From positions 1 through 51,925 of the forward strand of contig JAHHHV010000015.1 in NCBI GenBank assembly GCA_019359155.1: a stretch of 51,925 nt of DNA, in the 5' to 3' direction. Of the stretch, positions 45,848-51,925 are shown one piece after another (position 1 is the first letter of the stretch; each line of letters opens with the position of its first letter). A program made the translations under genes and the position numbers. Below the pieces are notes generated by a model. The model did not search any database. It saw nothing but the letters and a program-made list of their open reading frames with translations, and was not told the DNA's origin. This stretch comes from Pegethrix bostrychoides GSE-TBD4-15B (GTDB lineage: Bacteria > Cyanobacteriota > Cyanobacteriia > Elainellales > Elainellaceae).

Positions 45848-48038
45848 GAATGCCTCCATTAAAAGCTGCACAGCTATCTAGAGCGTTTGTGTGAACAGAA
45901 TTGAGAAAGTTGAGGTGATCGCCGGACTGCTGACAGAGTTCGGCAGGCGTACCCTGAATTTTGACTTGGCCGTGATCGAGCATGATCACCCAGTCCAAAC
46001 GCTGCACGACGCTGGGACGATGGCTAATCAAAATTGTGGTTTTGCCCTGACGGTGAGCCAGCAGCCGATCTAAAACTTCGGTTTCGCTGACGGGATCGAG
46101 CGCTCCGGTTGACTCATCCAAAATCAGCACGGGTGGATCGCTGAGGATAGCTCTGGCAATAGCTAAGCGCTGCCGCTGACCGCCTGAGAGATTTGCGCCA
46201 AACTCGCCCAGCACGGTTTGATATTTATCGGGAAGCTGGCTGATAAACTGATCTGCGCCAACGATTTTGCAGACTTTAACGATCTGTTCAAACGAGATCT
46301 GCGGATCGCTGAAGCGGAAGTTTTCCACAATAGAGCGACTCCAGAAATGCGGCTCCTGCGGCACGAGCACCACCTGCTGCCGCAGGCAATCTAGTGCCAG
46401 ATCTTGCTGATTGTAGATGCCGTAGCGAATATTGCCAGAGGTGAGCGAATATAAGCCAGCCAGCAGCTTAACGACCGTACTTTTGCCGCAGCCTGACTTG
46501 CCAATTAAGGCCGTGGATGAACCGCCTGGAATTTTCAGGGAGAACTGATTGAGTAGATCAACGCGGCCAGCATGATGAAAGTTCAGATCGCTGCAAAAAA
46601 GATCTGCATCAGCTGGAATTTTTGCCCAAGGCTTTTTGTCATCCTGCTGATCTTCAGGCGTAGCGTCAATCACTTCATTCAGCCGCTGGATGACAATTTG
46701 GGCTGTGACAAACTCGTTGACTAAACCCACGACCGCCGAAAGAAACCCAAAGAAATTGTCGCTCAAGGCGCTGAAAGCCAAGAGTTGCCCGATGCTCAGA
46801 GTCTGGCTAATGACCAGGTAGCTGCCTAGCCAGAGCAGCATCACGTTGGCAACAGTGGACAGAATGCCCGTGACCGTGCCGCTATAAAGCTCCAGCTTCA
46901 TCATCCCCCAGCCGAGGTGAGCCAGCCGCCCAAAGTTGGTTTGATATTCTTGCCATGCTTGGGGCGTGGCCTGACTGGTCTTGAGAATTTGCATGCCTCG
47001 AAAGGTTTCCACCAAAAAGCCCTGATTTTCGGTGCCCAGCATAATCAGGCTACGGGTTTTCTGGCGCAGCATGGGTAAAAACAGCAGGTTGATACCTGTG
47101 ATAAACACAAATACAGCTAGTGAGGCCAGCGTCAGGGTCTGGCTATAAAACAGCATGAAGCCGAGCGACACTACCGCAATAAAAAACTGGCTCGGCAGCC
47201 CCAGTACAATTTGCGACACCAGCGCATGAATCGCGTCCACATCGGCAATCCGGCTGACCACTTCACCGCTGCGTCGTCCTTCAAAGTAGCTGAGCGGCAG
47301 GTGAAACAGCTTGCGGCCATATTCTAGAATTAGCCCAAACTGGAGCCGCTGCCCAAAGTAGCCAATCAGATGCGCCTGAATTAAACCAATCGCGCTTTTG
47401 ATCAGCGTCAGCACAATCACGCCAAAGGCCACCACAGCCAAAAGTTGCGTATCACCCCGCACCAGCACGTCATCTGTGAGCAGCTGCATCATTAGCGGCG
47501 AGGCCAGCGACAGCAGCCCAATAGCGACATTCAGCAAAATCGCCTGTGCCAAAATCCAGCGATAGGGCAAGACGCGCTGCAAGAATCGGCCAAAGCCACC
47601 GAGCTGATCTTCGGGCTGCTGGTCGAAGCGGCTGACATCGGGTTGGAGCAGCAGCATGATGCCGTTATTCCAGCCTGCCAACAGCTCTTTTCGAGTCAAA
47701 TAGCGCAGACCTAAACTGGGATCGGCAACGATAAACTGCTTGCCGCGCTTGCCGTAAAGCACGACCCAGTGACAGCCTTTCCAGTGAATTACAGCGGGTA
47801 AGGGCACTTCTTGCAACCGATCGAGCATTTCTGCGTGGGCTTTGACCTGCCGCACGTTGAAGCCCAATAGCTCTGCGCCTCGGCTCAAGCCCAGCAGTGA
47901 GGTGCCATGCGAAACTGTGCCCACAGATTCTCGCACTCGGCTGATCGCAAAGCTGCGTCCGTAATATTTGGCAACCGTGGCAATGCAAGCCGCGCCGCAG
48001 TCTTCTTCGCTATGTTGCTGTACAACTGGATATTTCAT
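45831..48038 (-). CDS. peptidase-containing ABC exporter (C39, PCAT type)
   Basis: This 735-residue exporter first cleaves double-glycine leaders and then exports the core. The N-terminal C39 peptidase (1-135) has the full active site: Gln8 (oxyanion), Cys14 (EEDCGAACI), His90 (KGCHWVVL) and Asp106 (VADPSLG). A six-helix transmembrane domain follows (about 160-440). The C-terminal ATPase has Walker A GKSGCGKST, signature [16 protein letters not shown] and Walker B VLILDEST. With HlyD it forms two of three parts of a type I path; a TolC-like channel is not in the window. The three precursors just upstream carry the matching leaders. Confidence 0.94.
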   Translation of the reverse strand: MKYPVVQQHSEEDCGAACIATVAKYYGRSFAISRVRESVGTVSHGTSLLGLSRGAELLGFNVRQVKAHAEMLDRLQEVPLPAVIHWKGCHWVVLYGKRGKQFIVADPSLGLRYLTRKELLAGWNNGIMLLLQPDVSRFDQQPEDQLGGFGRFLQRVLPYRWILAQAILLNVAIGLLSLASPLMMQLLTDDVLVRGDTQLLAVVAFGVIVLTLIKSAIGLIQAHLIGYFGQRLQFGLILEYGRKLFHLPLSYFEGRRSGEVVSRIADVDAIHALVSQIVLGLPSQFFIAVVSLGFMLFYSQTLTLASLAVFVFITGINLLFLPMLRQKTRSLIMLGTENQGFLVETFRGMQILKTSQATPQAWQEYQTNFGRLAHLGWGMMKLELYSGTVTGILSTVANVMLLWLGSYLVISQTLSIGQLLAFSALSDNFFGFLSAVVGLVNEFVTAQIVIQRLNEVIDATPEDQQDDKKPWAKIPADADLFCSDLNFHHAGRVDLLNQFSLKIPGGSSTALIGKSGCGKSTVVKLLAGLYSLTSGNIRYGIYNQQDLALDCLRQQVVLVPQEPHFWSRSIVENFRFSDPQISFEQIVKVCKIVGADQFISQLPDKYQTVLGEFGANLSGGQRQRLAIARAILSDPPVLILDESTGALDPVSETEVLDRLLAHRQGKTTILISHRPSVVQRLDWVIMLDHGQVKIQGTPAELCQQSGDHLNFLNSVHTNALDSCAAFNGGIHAKQF

Positions 48039-48051
48039 GACGTATCCCTAA

Positions 48052-48094
48052 AATATTTTAAAAGAAGTGGTGATGAGAGAGTCCCATCACCACA
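48052..48094 (-). terminator. intra-operon terminator or attenuator between precursors and exporter
   Basis: On the minus strand a perfect 9-bp stem (48094-48086 with 48076-48068, GTGGTGATG in both orientations) and a 9-nt loop are followed by TTCTTTTTAAAATATTTT. It sits between the stop of precursor 1 and the exporter start, so it may lower exporter transcription relative to its substrates. Confidence 0.65.
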
Positions 48095-48129
48095 GTTACC
48101 AGGCACAGTCACTAGGCGTTAGTCATTAC

Positions 48130-48555
48130 CTAGAAAGCGGTGAAGCTGACTTCATAGCGAGAACCGCTGCCGGAGATCGTTCTGGTTCCAGATTTGGGAG
48201 GAGTCCCAGATGGGAGTGTGAAACTGCCTAAATTTAGAGCCAAAGGAGGTGTCCCGCCTATAGAGTCACGCAGTCGAACTGTGATTGAACCATTCGAGCT
48301 ATTGAAATTGCTAGATCGACCAATGTTGGCAACTGAACCTTTACGCATTGTAATCGTTCTACGAAAGTCATTGTTCTGGCCACTAAACGAAACAAAGACG
48401 CGATCAGAGCCATTGCCAGCTTCTAGAGAGCGAATAGTAGTCACCGTAACCTGTCGGGTTCCGCCTTCGACCATTGCGGCTTGTTGGGCTGTAATGTCAG
48501 TGAATAGCTGATCATTGAGATTATCGATTGTTTGAGCTTGGTTGTAACGTACCAT
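48130..48555 (-). CDS. double-glycine-leader secreted protein precursor 1
   Basis: This 141-residue precursor begins MVRYNQAQTIDNLNDQLFT, continues DITAQQAAMVEGG and is cut after Gly32 by a C39 peptidase. The leader start is identical in the three precursors of this locus. The 109-residue core has no Cys, is rich in Ser, Gly, Thr and Arg, and shows alternating hydrophobic residues expected of beta strands (ITVRLRDSIGG, ALNLGSFTLP). It ends GSRYEVSFTAF. It is the most diverged copy: the middle PDLTFxRPKxM segment of the other two is replaced. It is adjacent to the exporter, with a terminator-like hairpin between. It is not a typical short bacteriocin. Confidence 0.85.
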   Translation of the reverse strand: MVRYNQAQTIDNLNDQLFTDITAQQAAMVEGGTRQVTVTTIRSLEAGNGSDRVFVSFSGQNNDFRRTITMRKGSVANIGRSSNFNSSNGSITVRLRDSIGGTPPLALNLGSFTLPSGTPPKSGTRTISGSGSRYEVSFTAF

Positions 48556-48609
48556 TTGTTTCTCCTTGTCAGTTGTAAAGATATAGACAAAATCGAACCA
48601 TTGCGAGGT

Positions 48610-49041
48610 CTAGTTGAACGCAAGAAACCCGACTTCATAGCGCGAACCATTGAGCTGGAAGACTCGCTTTCCTGAACCAGGCTCTCTGACTGTGAAGCCG
48701 CCAAGTGAGTTTTTGCCTTGGGGAGCACTCTTGTCACGCAGTCTGACGACCATACTGACCCCCGGACCGCTAGTGCCCTTTGTGAAAATATTGGCGAAAG
48801 CGCCAGCAGTCATAAATTTGGGACGTGAAAAGGTCAAATCTGGGCCATTGAGGACATCCGCAGACCTACCGTTGAATGAAGCAAACACCTGATCACTACC
48901 GCCACCCGCCTGAATGGAGCGAATCGAGGTCAATACAACTTGCAGTCCGCCTTCGACCATTGCGGCTTGCTCGGACGAGATTTCGGTGAATAGCTGATCA
49001 TTGAGATTATCGATTGTTTGGGCTTGGTTGTAACGTACCAT
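48610..49041 (-). CDS. double-glycine-leader secreted protein precursor 2
   Basis: This 143-residue precursor has a 32-residue leader ending EISSEQAAMVEGG. The 111-residue core lacks Cys. It starts LQVVLTSIRSIQAGGGSDQV, then NGPDLTFSRPKFMTAGAFAN, a VVRLRDKSAPQGKNSLGGF strand pair and the end GSRYEVGFLAFN. The pattern IRSIxAxxGxDxxFxxFNG...VxLxDKxG...LGxF looks like a C2-like or jelly-roll beta sandwich; this is inference from periodicity. The ribosome-binding site TTTGGAG-type AAAGGAG lies before the ATG. Its 163-nt upstream region is duplicated from, or to, precursor 3. Confidence 0.85.
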   Translation of the reverse strand: MVRYNQAQTIDNLNDQLFTEISSEQAAMVEGGLQVVLTSIRSIQAGGGSDQVFASFNGRSADVLNGPDLTFSRPKFMTAGAFANIFTKGTSGPGVSMVVRLRDKSAPQGKNSLGGFTVREPGSGKRVFQLNGSRYEVGFLAFN

Positions 49042-49204
49042 TTGTTTCTCCTTTGGAGTTATAGAAGTATAGATAAGATGTTCGCTCGATCTCTCTTTGC
49101 TTGTCTCATCTACAACTAATTTAGGTGGTTCACTTCGATTTGACAGTCGGAAAAAGTCAGAAAAGAACGGAGGTCGGCAAACAATTTTTTATGACTTTAT
49201 CCTT
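49042..49204 (-). repeat. duplicated precursor upstream region, copy A
   Basis: This copy aligns without gaps to 50664-50826 with 16 mismatches in 163 positions (about 90 percent identity). It includes 50 consecutive identical bases (49140-49189). A TATACT hexamer (minus strand, 49071-49066), conserved in both copies, is a candidate -10 box 25 nt before the start codon. Confidence 0.9.
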
Positions 49205-49240
49205 CGGACGGATTCAGCGTCATCAATAATTGGCGCTAAG

Positions 49241-49543
49241 CTACAGGTTTCTTGAATTGTCATAAAACCGCCGCTCCAGCCAGATGAGCGTCTCCAGTTC
49301 GGAAGCAAAGGTTTGCGAGCGTTGAGTGATGGGATCATAAACTTGATAGCCACCCTCTTGTCCCGGTTTTTGGGTCACTACAGGCTGAGTACTCGACATT
49401 AGCAGGTCAAATAATTTATCCCAAAAGCGCTCCCAGACTGAGCCACGCTGTGAGGTGTAACTGAATTTTGAGCGAACGGCTGATTGAAACGGTACAATAT
49501 TTGACCGAGAATTTTCAAGTGATGTTGGATTAAAGTTCTTCAT
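49241..49543 (-). CDS. small unknown protein of the export locus, 100 residues
   Basis: A strong AGGAGATCC site precedes the ATG. The protein has a basic, polar first half, an amphipathic stretch WERFWDKLFDLLMSS near residue 37, and a closing domain GGYQVYDPITQRSQTFASEL then LETLIWLERRFY. YDP...F.SE...WLE.R is a motif I recall from small conserved unknowns in cyanobacteria. It carries no leader, so it is probably cytoplasmic, perhaps a chaperone or immunity-type partner of the precursors; that is guesswork from position. Confidence 0.65.
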   Translation of the reverse strand: MKNFNPTSLENSRSNIVPFQSAVRSKFSYTSQRGSVWERFWDKLFDLLMSSTQPVVTQKPGQEGGYQVYDPITQRSQTFASELETLIWLERRFYDNSRNL

Positions 49544-49702
49544 TGGATCTCCTGTATAAATTGATAGGGGGATGGGGTAAATGCTTTCAGCTAAAAGAGA
49601 TTAGCACCTCGAATCAACAGCCTGAACAGATGGCGTAGAGGCATAAAGCAAATAGAACGCCATAGAACGCCTGAGTGGTACTTATTTACGGTGAGCGAAA
49701 GA

Positions 49703-49972
49703 TTAAACTGTGGTTGTCACCCAATGGCAAATCAACTTACCGTCAATTGTCTGCCATTGAGCAACCAATCTGTCTTTGCGGACAGGGGTGACTGTTGTAG
49801 AAGTAAGTTCTAACTCCGAGTTTTGCAAGCTCTCCTTTGGACAGTTTTTTAGAGACAACGATGCAATGCGGCTTCTCGTCTCCAAGGATGCTTTAAACTG
49901 CGAGGGTAGAATGTGAGTTTTAGCCGTTTTCTTAAAAACCGACCAAACGATTGGTAAAGTTACGACTTTCAT
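49703..49972 (-). CDS. small unknown protein of the export locus, 89 residues
   Basis: This basic protein begins MKVVTLPIVWSVFKK and ends with a compact segment RKDRLVAQWQTIDGKLICHW typical of small conserved cyanobacterial proteins encoded near the previous one. There is only a weak ribosome-binding site. No leader or membrane helix is present. The function is unknown; it sits between precursor 3 and the 100-residue protein on the same strand, so co-transcription is likely. Confidence 0.6.
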   Translation of the reverse strand: MKVVTLPIVWSVFKKTAKTHILPSQFKASLETRSRIASLSLKNCPKESLQNSELELTSTTVTPVRKDRLVAQWQTIDGKLICHWVTTTV

Positions 49973-50124
49973 GGTGATTTTTCTCGTTTAAGACTGTGTG
50001 GTTTGTGAAATACAATTGTGAATTCTAGAGGAATCGCTAGAAAATCTACTCTATGCATGATTCAGTTGTACATTTGCAATCTAAATTCCACGTAGCGGAG
50101 AATTGATATAAGGTGCTTAGACTA

Positions 50125-50163
50125 CGCTCAGCCCTCAGGGCTAGAAAATTTGAGGGCTGAGCG
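50125..50163. repeat. perfect 13-bp inverted repeat downstream of precursor 3
   Basis: CGCTCAGCCCTCA (50125-50137) and TGAGGGCTGAGCG (50151-50163) are perfect inverse copies around a 13-nt loop, 54 nt beyond the precursor 3 stop. There is no T tract on either strand, so it is either a transcript-stabilising hairpin or a factor-dependent terminator. Confidence 0.7.
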
Positions 50164-50216
50164 CAGCCGAAACTCCTCTACTTCAACGAAAGCGGCGTTT
50201 TGGGATTTATCGCCGC

Positions 50217-50663
50217 CTAGAATGCATTGAAGGTGATTTCATAGATTGAACCAAAACTGCCATTGGCAGCAGAGACGGTTCGCGTTCCTCGACCAGCACG
50301 GCTGATGCTGAATCTGCCGATCAACTGACGACTACTACCGTCTTTGTCAAAAAGTTCAACGTCAACTGCGCCTGATCTGGAGCTGCCTGTAGAAATATTG
50401 GCAAAATTGCCAGTTTTCATGCCTTTGGGTCGCGCAAAGGTCAGATCCGGGCCGTTCACTGCGTTGGCATCGCCGTTCCTACCATATCTGATGAATAAAT
50501 CATCAGTGCCACCCACGCCATCAGCTACCGATCTGATAGAGCGAATCGAGGTTAGCAGAACCTGCAATCCACCCTCGATCACTGCGGCTTGTTCGGACGA
50601 GATTTCAGTGAATAGCTGGTCGTTGAGGTTATCGATCGTTTGAGCTTGATTGTAACGTACCAT
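50217..50663 (-). CDS. double-glycine-leader secreted protein precursor 3
   Basis: This 148-residue precursor starts at the MVRYN Met (50663), with AAAGGAAAAGC upstream; the frame runs 16 codons further without support. The leader ends EISSEQAAVIEGG (Gly32). The 116-residue Cys-free core begins LQVLLTSIRSIRSVADGVGG, has NGPDLTFARPKGMKTGNFAN, then DVELFDKDGSSRQLIGRF and closes GSIYEITFNAF. It is closest to precursor 2 in leader, core and upstream DNA. The core charge pattern differs (more Asp in the strand loops), as expected for diversifying paralogues. Confidence 0.85.
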   Translation of the reverse strand: MVRYNQAQTIDNLNDQLFTEISSEQAAVIEGGLQVLLTSIRSIRSVADGVGGTDDLFIRYGRNGDANAVNGPDLTFARPKGMKTGNFANISTGSSRSGAVDVELFDKDGSSRQLIGRFSISRAGRGTRTVSAANGSFGSIYEITFNAF

Positions 50664-50826
50664 TTGCTTTTCCTTTGGAGTTATAGAAGTATAGATGAGA
50701 GGTTCGCTCAATGTCTCTTTGCTTGTCTCATCTATAACTAATTTAGGTAATTCATTCTGGTTTGACAGTCGGAAAAAGTCAGAAAAGAACGGAGGTCGGC
50801 AAACAATTTTTCATGACTTTACTCTT
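50664..50826 (-). repeat. duplicated precursor upstream region, copy B
   Basis: This is the partner of 49042-49204. Its far end includes the last two codons and stop of the small HTH-like gene (50819), so the duplicated unit may have run from there through the precursor. The 50-nt identical block lies at 50762-50811. Confidence 0.9.
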
Positions 50827-51127
50827 TAGAGTTTGGCTTGGGGCTAGCTTTCTCCAGCGTTTCATAGCGCCACAACACTGCCGCCACGTTGTTCTTGCCG
50901 ACTTTCTCGCCTAGCAGCCGCGATAGTTGCCGCCAGAGCTGATAGGCCAAATCTCGAACATGAGTTGCCTCATAGCCAAGCTGTTCAGCCATTTCAGGAT
51001 AGGTTTGTCTCTGCAAGCTGTACCGCAATATTGCTTGCTGCGTATCGTTGAGTTTTTGGGTGGGCGCAAGTTTCTCCAACAAAGCTAAGGCAGCTTCGGG
51101 AGTGATCAGCATTGCTCTTTCTGTCAT
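50819..51127 (-). CDS. small HTH-like protein, stand-alone form of the STAND N-terminal domain
   Basis: This 102-residue protein aligns over about 80 residues with the N-terminus of the STAND protein at 5919-9515. Shared positions include EAALALLE versus EALALVE, RYSLQRQTYPEMAEQLGYE versus [19 protein letters not shown], and QLWRQLSRLLGEKVGKNNV versus [19 protein letters not shown]. The pattern resembles a sigma-70 region 4-like helix-turn-helix; I recall it as the N-terminal domain of vWA-MoxR-associated and NB-ARC proteins. The start is ATG 51127 or 51112, neither with a strong ribosome-binding site. Lying directly upstream of precursor 3, it may be the locus regulator or an adaptor to a STAND protein. 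Confidence 0.75.
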   Translation of the reverse strand: MTERAMLITPEAALALLEKLAPTQKLNDTQQAILRYSLQRQTYPEMAEQLGYEATHVRDLAYQLWRQLSRLLGEKVGKNNVAAVLWRYETLEKASPKPNSKE

Positions 51128-51162
51128 ACAGTTAAAGTTGTCTGAGTTGATTTAAACTTCAA

Positions 51163-51925
51163 TCACGACTGTGCCGGACTGTCTGCTGGCGGCTTTGGCT
51201 TCGGGGCAGCACCAAAGCTCTCTTGAGCGTAGTTCTGCATCGGAAAGCTGAGGGTCTCCAGCAGCGATTTGCTCGCCTGCATAAAGCCCTCTGAGCCGCA
51301 GACATAGACGCTACGCTCTAGAAAATCAGGGGCAATGCAGCGCAGCATCGGTTCGGCCAGTCGCCCGGTGAAACCCGCCCAAGCCGATCCAGATACAGTC
51401 TGTGTCATCGAAATGGCTAGATGAAAATTGGGGAGCCGCGCCGACATCAGCTCTAGCTCTTGGCGAAAGATAATCTCCTGCGGCGAGCGAGCGCTGTGAA
51501 AGAAAATAATATCCGTATCGGCGGCTGTGTCGGCCAGCCAGCGAGCCATCGACATCATTGGCGTGATGCCGCTACCCGCCGAGAGCAGCAGCAGCTTGGC
51601 AGGCGGTTTTGGCGCACAGGTAAACTTTCCCATCGGGGCGCTCAGCTTGATCTGGCTGCCCAGCTTCAGGTTGTCATGCAGCCAGTTTGAGACGAGACCG
51701 GCTGGCTGCTCGGCGGTGGCGGCAACGCACTTGACGGTGATTTCGAGCGTGTTGGGTCGCGAGGGTGCCGAAGAAATTGAGTAGGAGCGCAGCACTGACT
51801 CGCCGTTGATCTCCAGATCGAGCGTCACAAACTGACCGGGCAAATAGTTGAATTTCACGGGCGGATCGGCAACAAATGTAAAGCTCTTGACATCGGCAGT
51901 TTCGTTGACAATTCGCACGCAGCGC
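51163..51925 (-). CDS. ferredoxin/flavodoxin reductase-like oxidoreductase, 5' end outside the window
   Basis: The open frame reaches the window edge (RCVRIVNETADVKSFTF), so the N-terminus is missing. The FAD-binding domain has RSYSISSAP, and the NAD(P)-binding domain has LSAGSGITPMMSMARWL and VYVCGSEGFMQA. The best match is the flavoprotein part of hybrid-cluster-protein reductases or phthalate-dioxygenase-type reductases. It ends ESFGAAPKPKPPADSPAQS, without the C-terminal [2Fe-2S] ferredoxin domain such enzymes often carry. The small HTH-like gene starts 35 nt downstream on the same strand. Confidence 0.82.
   Translation of the reverse strand, partial: RCVRIVNETADVKSFTFVADPPVKFNYLPGQFVTLDLEINGESVLRSYSISSAPSRPNTLEITVKCVAATAEQPAGLVSNWLHDNLKLGSQIKLSAPMGKFTCAPKPPAKLLLLSAGSGITPMMSMARWLADTAADTDIIFFHSARSPQEIIFRQELELMSARLPNFHLAISMTQTVSGSAWAGFTGRLAEPMLRCIAPDFLERSVYVCGSEGFMQASKSLLETLSFPMQNYAQESFGAAPKPKPPADSPAQS

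Noticed and set aside
49241-49543. 100-residue protein as a fourth leader-bearing substrate (it contains QEGG)
   Set aside because: The Gly-Gly is at residue 64 and the N-terminus shows none of the MVRYNQAQTIDNL leader.
1-51925. tRNA or rRNA genes
   Set aside because: I looked for T-arm GGTTCRANNCC-like patterns with a matching acceptor stem and for rRNA signatures and found none; a tRNA scan would be decisive.

Overview
The window is a chromosome-like segment of a cyanobacterium. The best indicators are a nitrate transporter encoded nrtA-nrtB-nrtC-nrtD in which NrtC carries the cyanobacterial fused substrate-binding-like C-terminal domain, a manganese transporter in the order mntC-mntA-mntB, a 1,198-residue NB-ARC/WD40 STAND protein, a C39-peptidase exporter with double-glycine-leader substrates, and at least four copies of the HIP1 octamer GCGATCGC (12560, 17759, 18784, 24185). 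HIP1 is sparse and base composition is moderately GC-rich. A filamentous Leptolyngbya-like lineage would fit, but that is a guess. I found no tRNA, rRNA, phage or CRISPR.

Layout. 0.5-9.5 kb: MFS transporter, group 2-type sigma factor with a clear terminator, cysH-SDR-HpxZ/AtzH-like genes, then the convergent STAND gene. 9.5-16 kb: a six-gene operon with a nucleoside-type (BMP) ABC transporter and two paralogous cysteine hydrolases. The first looks like biuret hydrolase and the second may be a triuret-type relative; a perfect GTA-N8-TAC NtcA-type site lies upstream. 16-22 kb: mntCAB facing a zinc system (znuA divergent from znuCB, with a Zur-type box between them). 22-26 kb: an acetyltransferase truncated at an IS3-type remnant, two exported hydrolases and an RTX calcium-binding protein. 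26-32 kb: a 1-kb gene-free stretch with 40-nt-spaced repeats and a foldable leader, a 66-residue protein, and sulfate transport (cysA divergent from sbpA-cysT-cysW), ending in a MITE nested in a second IS3 remnant. 32-37.4 kb: nrtABCD without nirA or narB. 38-44 kb: nuclease, small acidic protein, glgX, and around glgX a graveyard of glycan genes (GT9, GT2, a GT9/GT4 fusion and an internally deleted hldE). 44-52 kb, all on the minus strand: oxidoreductase (cut by the window end), a small HTH-like protein, three leader-bearing secreted-protein precursors, two small unknowns, C39 exporter, HlyD adaptor and a membrane protein.

How it fits together. Most of the window is nutrient acquisition: nitrate, probable biuret-class nitrogen compounds, sulfate and its reduction, Mn and Zn. 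Two nitrogen operons carry possible NtcA sites. The most unusual part is 44-51 kb. There the substrates of a peptidase-containing exporter are not small bacteriocins but cysteine-free, probably beta-rich cores of about 109-116 residues. All share a 19-residue leader start and a Gly-Gly cleavage site. Two precursor genes share a 163-nt upstream region at 90 percent identity with a 50-nt perfect block, and a small HTH-like gene beside them matches the N-terminus of the STAND protein 41 kb away.
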